In this document: in pieces, positions 33,528 to 44,595 of the stretch
How positions within the stretch are numbered: position 1 is the stretch's first letter
Layout of the letters: every line of letters starts with the position of its first letter
From: Drosophila miranda
Lineage: Eukaryota > Arthropoda > Insecta > Diptera > Drosophilidae
Direction of reading: 5' to 3'
Assembly (NCBI RefSeq): GCF_003369915.1
Contig: NW_022881603.1
Location: 22,441,515-22,505,514, forward strand
DNA: 64,000 nucleotides
Notes under the pieces: model-generated
The model's input: the letters and a program-made list of their open reading frames with translations, nothing else
The model's database searches: none
Told to the model about the DNA's origin: nothing
Position numbers and translations under genes: made by a program

Positions 33528-34823
33528 GTCAGGCGCAGGTCTGGCAGACTGTGAGTATTAAGGAATACGGAATGGAGTCCACCGATAACATGTATACATT
33601 ATTTAAGCTCTGGCCGATCCCCTGATCAGGGCTCTCACCGAGATCGCTAACAAACGGCCCAAGGATCCCGTGGCCTATCTCACCGGCTATCTGCAGCACT
33701 TCATGGGTGAACGGAAGCTCATCACCGAAGTGGAAGTCCACACGGGCACTTCCACCTCCAATGCCATGGTCGAATCTAATCCGTTGCCGGTTGGCGGTCG
33801 CAATGGCATCGGCAATGCAGATCTCATCGAGCTAGATGCCCGATCGCTGGCCGAAGAGGAGGATATTCTGACCGTCCAGCATATGGAGGAACGGGACGAG
33901 CATGGGCAGAGCATGTTGCACTTTGCCTGCGCCCGATCCCATCGCCGCGGCGCACTGTACACCCTCATCGAGGAGTCTGGCATCGATATCAGCTACCGGG
34001 ATGAGCTATATCGCACCGCTCGCGATGTCTCCCTTCAGGCCAATCAGCCCAACAATGCGGCAGAGATCGATCGCTATATCCTGGCCCAGGCTGCCATCGG
34101 TAGGATCGGTCGCCAAACCATTGCATTGAGATCAGCATACATCTATTCATTTCTTATTTCAGGCCAAGTGGAACCCTTTGATCAACTGGCATTGCAGGGC
34201 TACGATCACATCCTGGACATTGAGGATGAGAGCGGTCAGTCCATTGGGGATGTGGTTGCCACCCGACAGCACGAAGCCCTGGGCGAGTTCTTGGAAAAAC
34301 TGCGTGGGCTGGAGGAGACCCGCGAGGAGCTGCACCAAATGATCAGGGAGAACAATATGGAGAGAGTGAGGGAGCTAACCGCCGTCTCCAATGCCAAGTG
34401 GTTGATTAAAACCAAGAACTACTACGGTACCACCAACGTTTCCCACAATACAAGAACCATTTTTGATTCGATTCTTTTGATTCGCAGGTCGAACCGCCCT
34501 GCACATAGCAGTGCTGAAGGAGTCCGAGGAAATGGTTCAGCACTTGGTGAAACTCTGTCCCGAGGCACTGAAGATCACAGATAATGTAAGTGCGTCTTAC
34601 TTTAAGGTTTATTCAATGATTCTACTTGTTTTAACCACCAGCTGGAACGCACTGTTCTGCACTATGCCATGGGCACCAACTCACTGGAGAGCGTCAGTCG
34701 GATACTGATTCAGAACGGGGCAAGCGCACCGCCAAAGACCTGAAGGGCCGGCAGCCAAGTTATTATTTCATCAACAAAGCGGACATACTGCGACTTCAGG
34801 AAGAGGAGGAGGAGAGTCGCTAA
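33528..34823 (+). pseudogene. DPY-30-motif plus ankyrin-repeat gene (copy 1), broken
   Basis: Exons: 33528-33550 (shortened), 33608 to about 34101, 34164 to about 34427, about 34488-34584, and about 34642-34823. The second exon opens with a DPY-30-like dimerisation motif (KRPKDPVAYLTGYL), usual in proteins docked to cilia, axonemes or chromatin complexes. Ankyrin repeats follow (GQSMLHFACARSH; GRTALHIAVLKESEEMVQHL; RTVLHYAMG) and an acidic EEEEESR tail ending at TAA 34821-34823. The first exon is 72 bp in copy 2 but has lost 49 bp here. A 1-bp loss in ILIQNGAK (about 34722) is shared with copy 2 and so predates the duplication. A polyadenylation signal AATAAA follows at about 34890. Orthologue not recognised; an axonemal role is a guess from the domain pair. 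Confidence 0.72.
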
Positions 34824-35063
34824 AGATCGTTTTCTGGTTGCAACTCGAGTCAAGCAATATGTATAGAATACTGTAAGCGTTATAGTGCAATAAAAGAAAT
34901 ATACTCGTATCGAACACCTGAAAGGGTTTCAGAAACCCCACTCAAGCTGCAGCACGGCGCCTTGATTGATTAAAGCGCTTCGCTATCGGCTCGTGCCCCG
35001 AGGGACGCTATATTTTGGAGGTTTGATCGTGTGAAGCATGTGTTGGGTGTGCACAGATCCGAT

Positions 35064-35067
35064 AGGT
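35064..35067 (+). other. Empty target site AGGT
   Basis: A single AGGT stands here. In copy 2 the same site holds a 2224-bp insertion flanked by AGGT on both sides (52475-52478 and 54703-54706). Confidence 0.8.
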
Positions 35068-35213
35068 CCAAGGGGTAAACACGGTCAAGATAATTGACAT
35101 GGTCAGCGATAAGATTACACGTAAGCCCCGGGGCTCTCCAGAGCTCAAACTGTCTCTTGATTAAGCGCATGACTGCGACAAGAGGTCTGGCAGAGTATTT
35201 GATGCTTCATAAA

Positions 35214-35237
35214 GGGGGGGGGGGGGGGGGGGGGGGG
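35214..35237 (+). repeat. 24-base poly-G run
   Basis: An uninterrupted run of 24 G. The matching place in copy 2 (about 54854) reads only GTGGGGGG. The length may be inexact in the assembly. Confidence 0.7.
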
Positions 35238-35476
35238 CATTTCCCATTCGATTGCTATCGGTGCGGTGTAGATCTCCGCATCCGGATTAAAATCGTGGTA
35301 CCCTCCCATTCATTGAGAACCATAAAATTCCTATCACTTGTACTCCCTATCTCGCTGTGGGCATGATTTCTGGCTTCGTTATCCCACTAAAAACCGAGTA
35401 CGCGGAAGGTGTAAAGTAGCTGACAGTCGGTTGCAAATTGAGTTGCTTCTCGATCCTGGACGTGTGCAGAACAAAT

Positions 35477-37098
35477 ATGACGGCTGAAACGAATACGGGT
35501 TAGTAGAACTTCTAAAATGATAATCCTAACTGAAAGCTGTATGGAAACGATAGCATGATCGATTTTGTGAAAGTTAAGTCATTCTGAAACTTAATCAGGC
35601 CGTAAACCAATTTTAAATTTTGACTTAAATGAAACCATAAACTCGAAATGAATTGCCAAAAGTGGAAACTCTTGAGACAGTAATAAAACTAAGTGCTGCA
35701 CATGTACAAACTTGAAAAAGTTATTGGAGCTAATGAATGCTACTTAATAAAGTGTATCTAGTTGAGTGATTGGCATTAAACAGACTTATTTGACAATTTC
35801 TCAGGTCCCGTAATTGGCCAACGGCATGTGCAGACCTTTCTGCTCTTCCTGTCGATCGTGGTCAACTATATGGCCAAGTTTAATGCTGGCGTGGCAATTG
35901 TGGCCATGACGAATTCCGAAAGCACCAATCCCAATTTCCCTGTAAGTCTGCCGCATCTCTGTTCTGAGCATTAGCCTAACCCTTTACTATTTTTCCTCCA
36001 GGAATATGATTGGGATGGAAAGCAACGCTCGTATATCCTGTCCAGCTTCTTCTGGGGCTACATCATGACACAGTTCCTCGGTGGCTGGCTCTGTCGTCGC
36101 TTTGGCGCAAGGATGACCATGTTCGTGTCGACTATTGGATCGGCTCAGCTGGCCCTGCTGCCGCCTTGGTGCAGCTCCTGGAGCGGCTGGCAGGCCTATT
36201 GCGTCATTCGTATGGCGATGGGCCTGTTCCAGGGCTTTTTATTCCCCTGCATCCACGCCCACCTCGCCAACTGGAGTCCCGTAAACGAGCGCAATCGTCT
36301 GGGCGCCCTGGCCAATACGGGTCTCGACTGTGGCACTCTGCTGGCGATGTTTGCCAGTGGCCAGATTGCCGCTTCTAGCATGGGTTGGCCCGGAATCTTT
36401 TACATTTCGAGTGCCGTTGGCGTGGCCTGGTGCATCATCTGGCTGATCTTCGGCGCCAACACGCCTCGGGAATCCAAGTACATCAGCGATGATGAGCTAA
36501 ACTACATTGAGACCTCGATCAACTCCAGTCGCACGAAGGAGGCGGAGGATTAGAAGGCGAAGGGGCCAATCCCGGTTCCCTGGGGAGCCATATGGAGTTC
36601 CGTTCCGTTCTGGGCCCTGATGATCACGCGCTGTTGCCAGTCCTGGGGCTATTCCACGCTGCAGACGGAGATGCCTTCGTACATGAACGGTGTCCTGCTG
36701 ATGGACATGAAGAATAATGCCATCTTCTCGGCACCCTCGTGCCCTACTTGACCTCCTGGGTGATGGCCTTTGTGTATGCGATCATTGCGGACATCCTGCT
36801 AACAGGAGGAACCATGACCATCACAGGGATCCGCAAGACGTTCAATTCCATATCGTTCTTTATTCCCGCCATCATTTTGATCGGCATCGGATTCCTGTAC
36901 AGCGAGTAGAAGACCCTGGCCGTTGTCTTGATGTGCGCTAATGTGGGTATCAATGCCGGAAGCACCATCGGCAGCACGATCAACACAATCGATCTGTCGC
37001 CCAACCATGCTGGCATCCTCATGGGTATCGTCAATACGGCGGGCAACGTTGTGCCCATTCTAACGCCCCTCTTGGTTGGCGTTATCGTAACGGATGAT
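35477..37098 (+). pseudogene. SLC17-type MFS anion/phosphate cotransporter (copy 1 of paralogue a), broken
   Basis: Exons: 35477-35498 (MTAETNTG), 35805-35941 and 36002-37098. The first transmembrane helix is QTFLLFLSIVVNYMAKFNAG. The conserved RSYILSSFFWGY, the MFS loop motif GGWLCRRFGARMTMF, NERNRLGALANTG and INTIDLSPNHAGILMGI mark the SLC17/putative inorganic-phosphate cotransporter family of insects, with 12 helices in the plasma membrane. Lesions: in-frame TAG 36551-36553; about 5 extra bases near 36733 that shift the frame in the sixth-seventh helix loop region (...NNAIFSA); and TAG 36907-36909 (FLYSE*KTLAVV). The last exon, present in paralogues b and c, is not found downstream. The two TAG triplets and the 5-base shift are also in copy 2, so the gene was dead before the duplication. 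Confidence 0.87.
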
Positions 37099-38148
37099 GT
37101 AAGTCCTGATCCCTATATGATCCCTACGTGGTTCACCTGATTATTAATTTAATAAAAATAAAAATTTTGAAGGAATAATGTTCCAATAGAAAATCATTAT
37201 CGGCTGGTCCGTGGTCATATAAGCACAGAATTTCTTAGAATATTCAAAACTAATTGATAAGACATAAAAAGTACAAATAAATCAAATATAAACCTATTTC
37301 CGTGTCAATTTTGATGAAGCTTTGATGAAGAAGGGCAATGGCAGTTCGACATAAGACCATAGAAATTTCATTATCTAACATAGATTATTGCTGGAGCTTT
37401 CAGAAGTATTGAACGTGTTTAATGCCCATGCGATTGACGTATGGGTCGGGTGAGAACAAGATCGATGGGTGTTCAATTAAATCGACATTTCAGTTTATCC
37501 ACTAGGGGTCCAAAAACTGTGACTTCGATAAGGGAAAACCATGCCATCGTAAGTGCTTTGGCTTAGAAGGGGTTGTAGTGCTCTTGGAAAGTTTAGCTGT
37601 TTCTGGTATTCTCCATTACGCGTGTCAGGGCCGCCTATCTCAAGTGGTGGCTATTGTCCAGAGGTTTATGGTATCAGCTGATGACTGGAGAATGACCAAG
37701 ATCCACTGTTGCCTTAGGTCAGCGCTCTGGATGTTGGCTTATACATACATATATATATATATATATACATATGTATAAATAAATAAAACATAATAAAAAT
37801 CACAAATGTGAGACCACACCGCCTCCATCCACCGCCCTCGTCATTGGGTATGCACACACGCAAGGACCATGGCGTAGGATGAGAAGGAGCACGTGGAATG
37901 GCGTTAGAGCTAGGGACTACGTTGACCAGTCGGCCTTCTGAGCGTGTGCATTTGTCAACTCAGACGTCGTTTAACCTACCAGGACAACGGTCGACAACGC
38001 GCTTCGATTTAAGTAAGGTTTTCCACAGCTTTTCCAGTGCCAAGAGTGAAGTGAGTCAAACCGCAGTGCTAAATGAATCGCGATTGGGGAAATGTGAAGA
38101 GTCGTGGACTCTAAGAGTGCTACGACGTGTACAGAGACTCTGAAATAC
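37099..38148 (+). other. Transporter 3' region, AT microsatellite and unmatched block
   Basis: 37099-37746 is shared with copy 2 and holds no exon I can support. An (AT)n run lies at about 37747-37769, where the duplication homology ends. 37800-38148 has no counterpart in the window and no gene; it ends against DINE-1 #2. It begins TGTGAGACC and could be a fragment of another element. Confidence 0.45.
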
Positions 38149-39246
38149 AAAACGAGGGGGAACGTTGTGAGTTGCTGCGGACACCGCAACTCTACAGTTA
38201 TACCCGATACTTAGTCAGTATGGCTCTCCTCCGGCAGGCGCCGCTAATATTGAACGACACGACAAAGAGTGCGTGCGAGAGAGACAGAAAATCAGCCTGA
38301 GCGTGACGTCGGGCGCTGCGTTGCCACTGCAAATTGATTTGTTACTATTGGCTATACAAATTATCTGATCTGATCTAGATTCAGCAATCTCATAGATACG
38401 GCTATTTTCTATGATTCTGCGTTTTTAGTTTTCTCGAATCTGCAATATTGTGGATGCAACAGATTTTCGTTCTTTGTGTGGGCGGAAGGGGGTGGGGCGA
38501 AATTCTGAGATAAACGTTTTATAGTGAGATCTAACAGAAGTGCGGATACCAAATTTGGTTACTCTAGCCTTAATAGTCTCTGAGATTTGTGGATGCCCCA
38601 GATTTTCGTCCTTTGCGGGGGCGGAAGGGGGTGTGGCGAAATTTGGACACGAAACGGTCAAGGTCCGATATCACAGGAGTGTGGATACCAAATTTGGTTG
38701 CTCTGGCTCTTATAGGTTCTGAGATCCTTGAACTCATATTTTGCAATTGGCAAAGCCGACCATGAAACCTGTGTGTTAGAGAGAGACAGAGCGAGAAAGA
38801 ATGAAATTGTTTTCTTGATTCTGGCTATAATAATTATACGATCTGGTTGAGATTTTACACTCTAGAACATATAATCATCCTCTACGATTCTGCGTTTTTG
38901 GCTTTATCGTATCTTTAAAAATGTGGATGCCACAGATTTTCGTCCTTTGTGGGGGCGGAAGTAGGCGGGGCGAAGTTTTGAAATATTTTTGAAGCAGTGA
39001 CATATCACAGAAGTCTGGATACAAAACATCGTTGCTCTAGCTCTTATGGTCTTTGAGCACTAGGCGCTGAAGGGGACGGACAGACGGACGGACGGACAGA
39101 CGGACAGACAGACTGGCTATTGATGCTGATCAAGAATATATATACTTTATGGGGTCGGAAACGATTCCTTCTGGACGTTACACACATCCACTTTTACCAC
39201 AAATCTAATATACCCCAATACTCATTTTGAGTATCGGGTATAAAAA
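38149..39246 (-). mobile_element. DINE-1/INE-1-type Helitron-like repeat #2
   Basis: The reverse orientation of #1. It opens AAAACGAGGGGG with the terminal hairpin at about 38171-38194, and ends with the inverted TTTTTATACCCGATACTC. It lies exactly between the two copies of the direct duplication. Confidence 0.77.
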
Positions 39247-39530
39247 ACATAAATTGGCGATGCCGCCGAAGCGTCGGAGAAGATTCCAAGGCCTATATTA
39301 CCATTTATCGCCACCCAAAGGTGAGTGTTTCAACGAATAAATATTCACATTCATTCCTTATAATTGTGGGAAATTGTGGTGATAACACGCAGGTTGCCAG
39401 AAGGAAGGGGTCTTGGCCAAAATTTGCATATTGCGTCCGCTCAACAAGTTACATTGTTCAGGGGGTTGAAGAAAGACAGGGAGTGAGTGCCACATTAAGT
39501 GGCAAGCACTAATGCGCTATTTCCGTTTTC
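39247..39530 (+). other. Unmatched block left of duplication copy 2
   Basis: It has no counterpart beside copy 1, where the BEL element occupies the junction. A short possible exon end (frame ...DSKAYITIYRHPK then GTGAGT at about 39310) is suggestive of a lost neighbouring gene, but too short to name. Confidence 0.3.
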
Positions 39531-41068
39531 GTGGCACTTTCGAGCAGTTTTTATTGCCACTCAACCTCATAAGTGTGTGCTAGGGAGCCCTTCTAATGAT
39601 TCATTTCATTCAATTAATTTACATGTCACACAAAAACGAAACAAAGCGTTCAAGGAATGTTACTCAGGTGTAGGAGTACGTGCAACACACCAGGAATAGA
39701 CTGAGGAGACCTTGACATATCAGATATGTGTGCTTGTTTGGTCAAAGGTAGACTCAAAGGAACTAGGTGGTGTTCTGGGAAATTTCACTAGAGGAGAGAT
39801 TTGCACTCGAGTTTTCGAGGATTACCTTGACTGTTGCGTTGGCTACGATTCCAAAGAAGGTCTGAAGTGAATTTTAACGTACTGTGTATGAATCATTTCT
39901 TTAGGCTTAAGCTTTCTTGAAACTTCAGTAAACATAGAATTCATTGGAAAATATAAAGAGACTCGAACTTGCGCATTTAGAAACCCAAAATTCCCTGAAA
40001 ATATTTTCCCTGTATATTTTTGTGGTACGAAAAATGTCTAGAAAGTGTCGGTCAAACGGAAATTCAAAGTATTTCCACATATTTGCATAGTGCCTTCGCC
40101 ACCCACAAGAAGAACCCATCGTGGCTAATGAAAATGTTTTTATTTTTGCTTTATATACTCACTCGTAACACACGCCACACACAGGGACAAAAAGGTTATT
40201 TATTCAGCCGCCGTGCCTCATGTCATGCTAAGGCAATGCACTGAAAATCCAACTGCCTCTTTTACAAAATGACTCCACAGAATGCCATTAAGGATCTGCA
40301 TCAGGCGGTGATCGACAACAATTTGGATACGATGCAGGCGCAACTGGAGCCTCCCGTGCCCGCTGCCTTGGTGACCTGCAAGGACGGCAATGGACTGAAT
40401 GGCATCCTGGAGTATCTGGTCGGTCTCTGGCCGGAGGGCGCCCACGAGATGGACATCACCGCAAGACGCCGCTCCATTGGGCAGCCAGTGCCAAAAACAA
40501 TATGCGCTGCTATACCCTGCTCACCAGGCGGGTTGTGACGAGGAGGCCCTCGACTATGTGAGTGGGGGATGGCAATCAACGAGCAATTAAAATGATTCAT
40601 TGGGGCAATTTCAGAAAATGAAGTCAGCCTCGTACTACCGCCACAAGCCGCACGAAATCGAGCGGGCTTTCCTCGTCTATGTCCGGAGGCACGCGCGTCT
40701 CCCCCGAGATCATCACTGACTGGAATGCCTTGAGCAATGAGAGTGGTGAGAATAGTGCCGGAGGCGATGCGGCAGCAAGGTAAGTCGGGGAGGCGTAGGC
40801 AGCAGCTTGTGGGGAATCCCTACACCATTTATCTGTTTATTTCACAGAAATTGGACATTAAAATGACACCGGCTGTGAATGGACGTAAATCGCTGGACGA
40901 CAGCATCGAGAAAACTTCGGAGCTGGACACAAACGATGGGTGAGTGGGTGGTGAAGCATCTAAGGGCAGACAGAGACAGGGATTAGGCTAAGTTTTGCTG
41001 CGCTGGATTCAGTTTTTGTTTGATTTTTGTGCGTTCTTTGTGGGCATTGCTTTGAGAGAGATTGTGGG

Positions 41069-42176
41069 AGATTGGGTATATTAGATTTGTGGTAAAAGTG
41101 GATGTGTGTACGTCCAGAAGGAATCGTTTCCGACCCCATAAAGTATATATATTCTTGATCAGCATTAATAGCGAGTCGATTGGGTCCTGTCTGTCTGTCT
41201 GTCTGTCCGTCGTCCGTCTGTCCGTTTGTCCGTCTGTCGTCCCTTCACGCCTAGTGCTCAAAGACTATAAGAGCTAGAAGGAACGTGTTTTGGATCCAGA
41301 CTTGTGATATGTCACTGCTACAAAAAATATTTCAAAACTTCGCCCCGCCACTTCCGCCCACAAAGGACGAAAATCTTGTGGCATCCACCAATTTTAAAGA
41401 TATGAAAAACCAAAAACGTAGATTGTAGAGAATGACCATATCTTTAAGGCTGCGGAAGCTGAATTGGATCGTATTATTATTATAGCCAGCATCAAGAAAA
41501 CAATTTCATTTTTTCTCGCCCTGTCTCTCTCTAACACACACGTAGCATAGGCGGCTTTGCTTAGAGTAAAACATTAGCGCTAGATCTCAGAGACTATAAA
41601 AGCTAGAGCAACCAAATTTGGTATCCACACTCCTAATATATCGGACCGAGACGAGATTGTTTCAAAATTTCGCCACACCCCTTTCCGCCCCCGCAAAGGA
41701 CGAAAATCTGGGATATTCAAAAATCTCAGAGACTATTAAGGCTAGAGTAACCATATTTGGTATCCGCACTTCTGTTAGATCTTACTATAAAACGTGTATC
41801 TCAAAATTTCGCCCCCCCCTTTCGCCCACACAAAGGACGAAAATCTGTTGCATCCACAATATTGCACATTCGAGAAAACTAAAAACGCAGAATCATAGAT
41901 AATGATCATATATATCAGATTGCTGAATCTGGATTCAGATCAGATCATTTTATAGCCAATAGGAACAAATAAATTTGCAGTGCTACGCAGCGCCCGACGT
42001 CACGCTCAGACTGATTTTCTGTCTCTCTCGCACGCACTCTTTGTCGTGTCGTTCAATATTAGCGGCGTCTGCGGAGGAGAGCCATACTGACTAAGTATCG
42101 GGTATAACTGTAGAGTTGCGGTGTCCGCAGCAACTCACAACGTTCCCTCGTTTGAGTAATCGGGTATAAAAAGTCC
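41069..42176 (+). mobile_element. DINE-1/INE-1-type Helitron-like repeat #3
   Basis: It begins inside the family sequence (GGTATATTAGATTTGTGG), so its 5' tip is missing, and it ends at the hairpin (42113-42136) plus CCCTCG. A second partial tip in reverse (GAGTAATCGGGTATAAAAA) follows. It is absent from copy 1. Confidence 0.72.
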
Positions 42177-43455
42177 ACACAGCGCTCCATCGTACTGTGG
42201 GAAAGAAGAACAGGCGAGATGCGGATGTGCGTAGCTACGACAACTCAACGCGCAATCAATACCCGACGCCTACCCACTGCCCAGGATCAACCACATCATC
42301 GAGACGCTCCGTAACGCACGTTACATCTCGACATTGGACCTCAAGAACGGGTATTGGCAGATCCCGATGGCCGAGGGAGCCGAGAATGTACCGCCTTCAC
42401 CGTTCCGGGCAGAGGACTCTTCCATTGGAAGGTGATGCCGTTCGGACTGCACTCAGCATCGGCCACGTTCCAGCGAGCCTTGACAGCGTCATCGACCACA
42501 GATGGAACCCAACGCATTCGCTACCTTGATGACATTATTGTCATCGGAGCGGCGTTGGAGGAACACGTCGACCATCTGCGAGAGGTGTTCCGGAGACTAC
42601 GGGAAACAAATCTAAGATTGAACCAAAAGAAATGCAGCTTCTTCCAGAAAAGCATCGTATACCTGGGACATGTTATTAGTGAGCAGGGTATACACACCCA
42701 GATGAGATCGTCGCCGTCCGGAAGTTGGCCCACCCAGCTCAATAAAGGAGCTTCGACGCTGCCTAGGAATGGCATCGTGGTACCGAGGTTTGTCCAAACT
42801 TCGCGACGATTGTACAACCAATGACCAGCCTCCTGAAGAAGGAGAAAAGGTGATCTGGAGTGACGAACAGCAGGCCGCTTTCGAGAGTTGAAGGAGAAGT
42901 TAACCCAAGCACCCGTCTTAGCCTGCCGGATTTCGCGGAGAGGTTCGCTCTACAAACTGACGCAAGCGACTACGGTCTAGGGGCGGTCCTGACGCAACAG
43001 ATCAGCGGAGAGGAGAGGGTCATAGCCTACGCCAGTCGAAGGCTCTTGAAAGCAGAAGAGAACTACTCAGCTACCTGGAGGGCTACTACTTCGACGTCAT
43101 CACCGACCATCTCGCCTTGAAGTGGTTGAACTCGATCAATAATCCGACCGGTCGCATCGCCGTTGGGCTCTGGAACTCCAACAGTATCGCTTTGATGGCT
43201 TTACCGACGGAAGCAAAACATCGTAGCAGACGCTCCTTCCGGCAACTATCGACACATACAGCGAGCCCTAGAAGACTGCCCACCTGCCCTGGATACAGAG
43301 GTTACTCAAACGTATCCAGTCACGACCTGAGGATGCAGAGAATTTATAATCGAGAACGGACAGATTCTACCGGCAGCCTGGACACCGACCAATCGAGGAA
43401 GAATCTCACAGTGGAAGTTATGCGTCACCAGTGGCCGTCACTCGTGACGAGTGTT
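42177..43455 (+). mobile_element. Gypsy-superfamily pol fragment (RT and RNase H)
   Basis: RT motifs in shifting frames: TLDLKNGYWQIPMAEG (motif A), PFGLHSASATFQRAL, YLDDIIVIG and YLGHVISEQGIHT. RNase H follows with [16 protein letters not shown], then [16 protein letters not shown]. Several frameshifts occur; no LTR, gag or integrase is present. It is a different lineage from the 12.5-18.3 kb element, because motif A here has its Asp and the catalytic box is YLDD. Together with DINE-1 #3 it replaces the 5' part of an ankyrin-gene exon. Confidence 0.82.
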
Positions 43456-44520
43456 TTTGTCCAAAGCGGATTTGGATGCGGATGTAGATCCGGCACCGGT
43501 TCCGCCGGAAATATCGCCGCAGCGCAGACCGGAAACGCCAGCCACATTCAACAATGGCCACATTAATGGCGATATCGAAGCGACACCGAGACAGTGAGGC
43601 GAGGTAAGTGTTGCCTTTTTTGCTTGTGGATTGCGTCTTTCGTTTGCTTTCGTTGGTTTTTGCTTGCACTCCTCCAAAAGCTTTCTCTGTGTTGCACTCG
43701 GATTTGCTTTGGCGGCACAGGCGGGCGGGGGCTCTGTGAAAGTAAGCCATTGTCGGCTCTCGCTTTCCCCATCACCACTTTATATCTATGCGCTTTTGTT
43801 TAGACCTCTTAAGTACTTCTCTGCTGTACATACAATGAATCGAAGGCTGAGATCGTAGTAAAACAATCCTTTGAATCACTCGGAAAGCAATCAGTCGACA
43901 ATTGTTACTTTTACAGATATGCAAGAGCTATAAGCGGCGGTAAAGAAGAAGAAGATGGCCAGGGTAAAGAGGAGGATCAAAAAACATGAGGAACCGAAGG
44001 AACAGGAGTCTGCTGCAAGCGAGGAATTGAATGATAAGCTGGAAAACCACGAAGAAAATGTCGCAGAGAGTAATGATGTGGAACAGAAGGAGGAGGAGCA
44101 GCCTGCCACAGAGAGTGAGCCAGAAGTTAAACGAAAGACTGAAGAGCGAGCAGAGATGGAAGCAGAACAGGATGTGCAGAGGCGGCAGTGAAGAGGAAAG
44201 ATCACCAATTTGGAGGAGCCAGTGGAACCAGTGGCTGAGGAGAAGAGATACAGGATCAGGATAATGTAGAGAATGATGAGAACGATGACGATGATGAAGT
44301 ACACTTTGGCGTGCTCTAGGTGTCCAACGTGCAACGTTTCTTTGTAGTTTGTATTGTGTGTGCCGTTCAACCGCTCAAACTACTTTTTCCAAATCTTCAA
44401 ACTCAACTGTGAACTGTAAAATGAAAGCAGACTAACTATCTAACAACCAATCAATCAATTAAATGCAGCAGTCACCCAAATTCCATTCATTCTAATTGTT
44501 TTCCACACCAAAAATAACAG

Positions 44521-44595
44521 CAGAAGCAACAGCAAGAGCCACAGCCACAGCAACAGCAACAGCAACAACTGCAGCCGCAATCTAAGAAAGAATAA
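44521..44595 (+). other. Possible Gln-rich terminal exon of the ankyrin gene
   Basis: After an AATAACAG acceptor, a 24-codon frame of mostly CAG/CAA ends at TAA 44593-44595 (QKQQQEPQPQQ...). It would join in phase to a donor at GAA|GTACAC in the acidic exon. Copy 1 has lost this place. Splicing is inferred, not shown. Confidence 0.3.

Larger units (their letters stand above)
24382..37765 (+). repeat. Segmental duplication, copy 1
   Basis: The sequence from 24382 to the AT microsatellite at about 37765 recurs in the same orientation at 39531-57181. Shared genes in order are an ankyrin-repeat gene, a DINE-1 insertion, a guanido-phosphotransferase-like gene, a DPY-30/ankyrin gene and an SLC17-type transporter. 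Copy 1 has private deletions: about 430 bp at about 28123, 45 bp in an ankyrin exon at about 29596, about 745 bp at about 29752, and 49 bp at 33539. Copy 2 has private losses: about 1.05 kb before 40207, about 200 bp in the kinase-like gene, and about 280 bp before 55160. Confidence 0.9.

Noticed and set aside
37747-37769. AT-rich tract as a replication origin or attachment site
   Set aside because: A plain (AT)n microsatellite at the edge of the duplication; no further signal.
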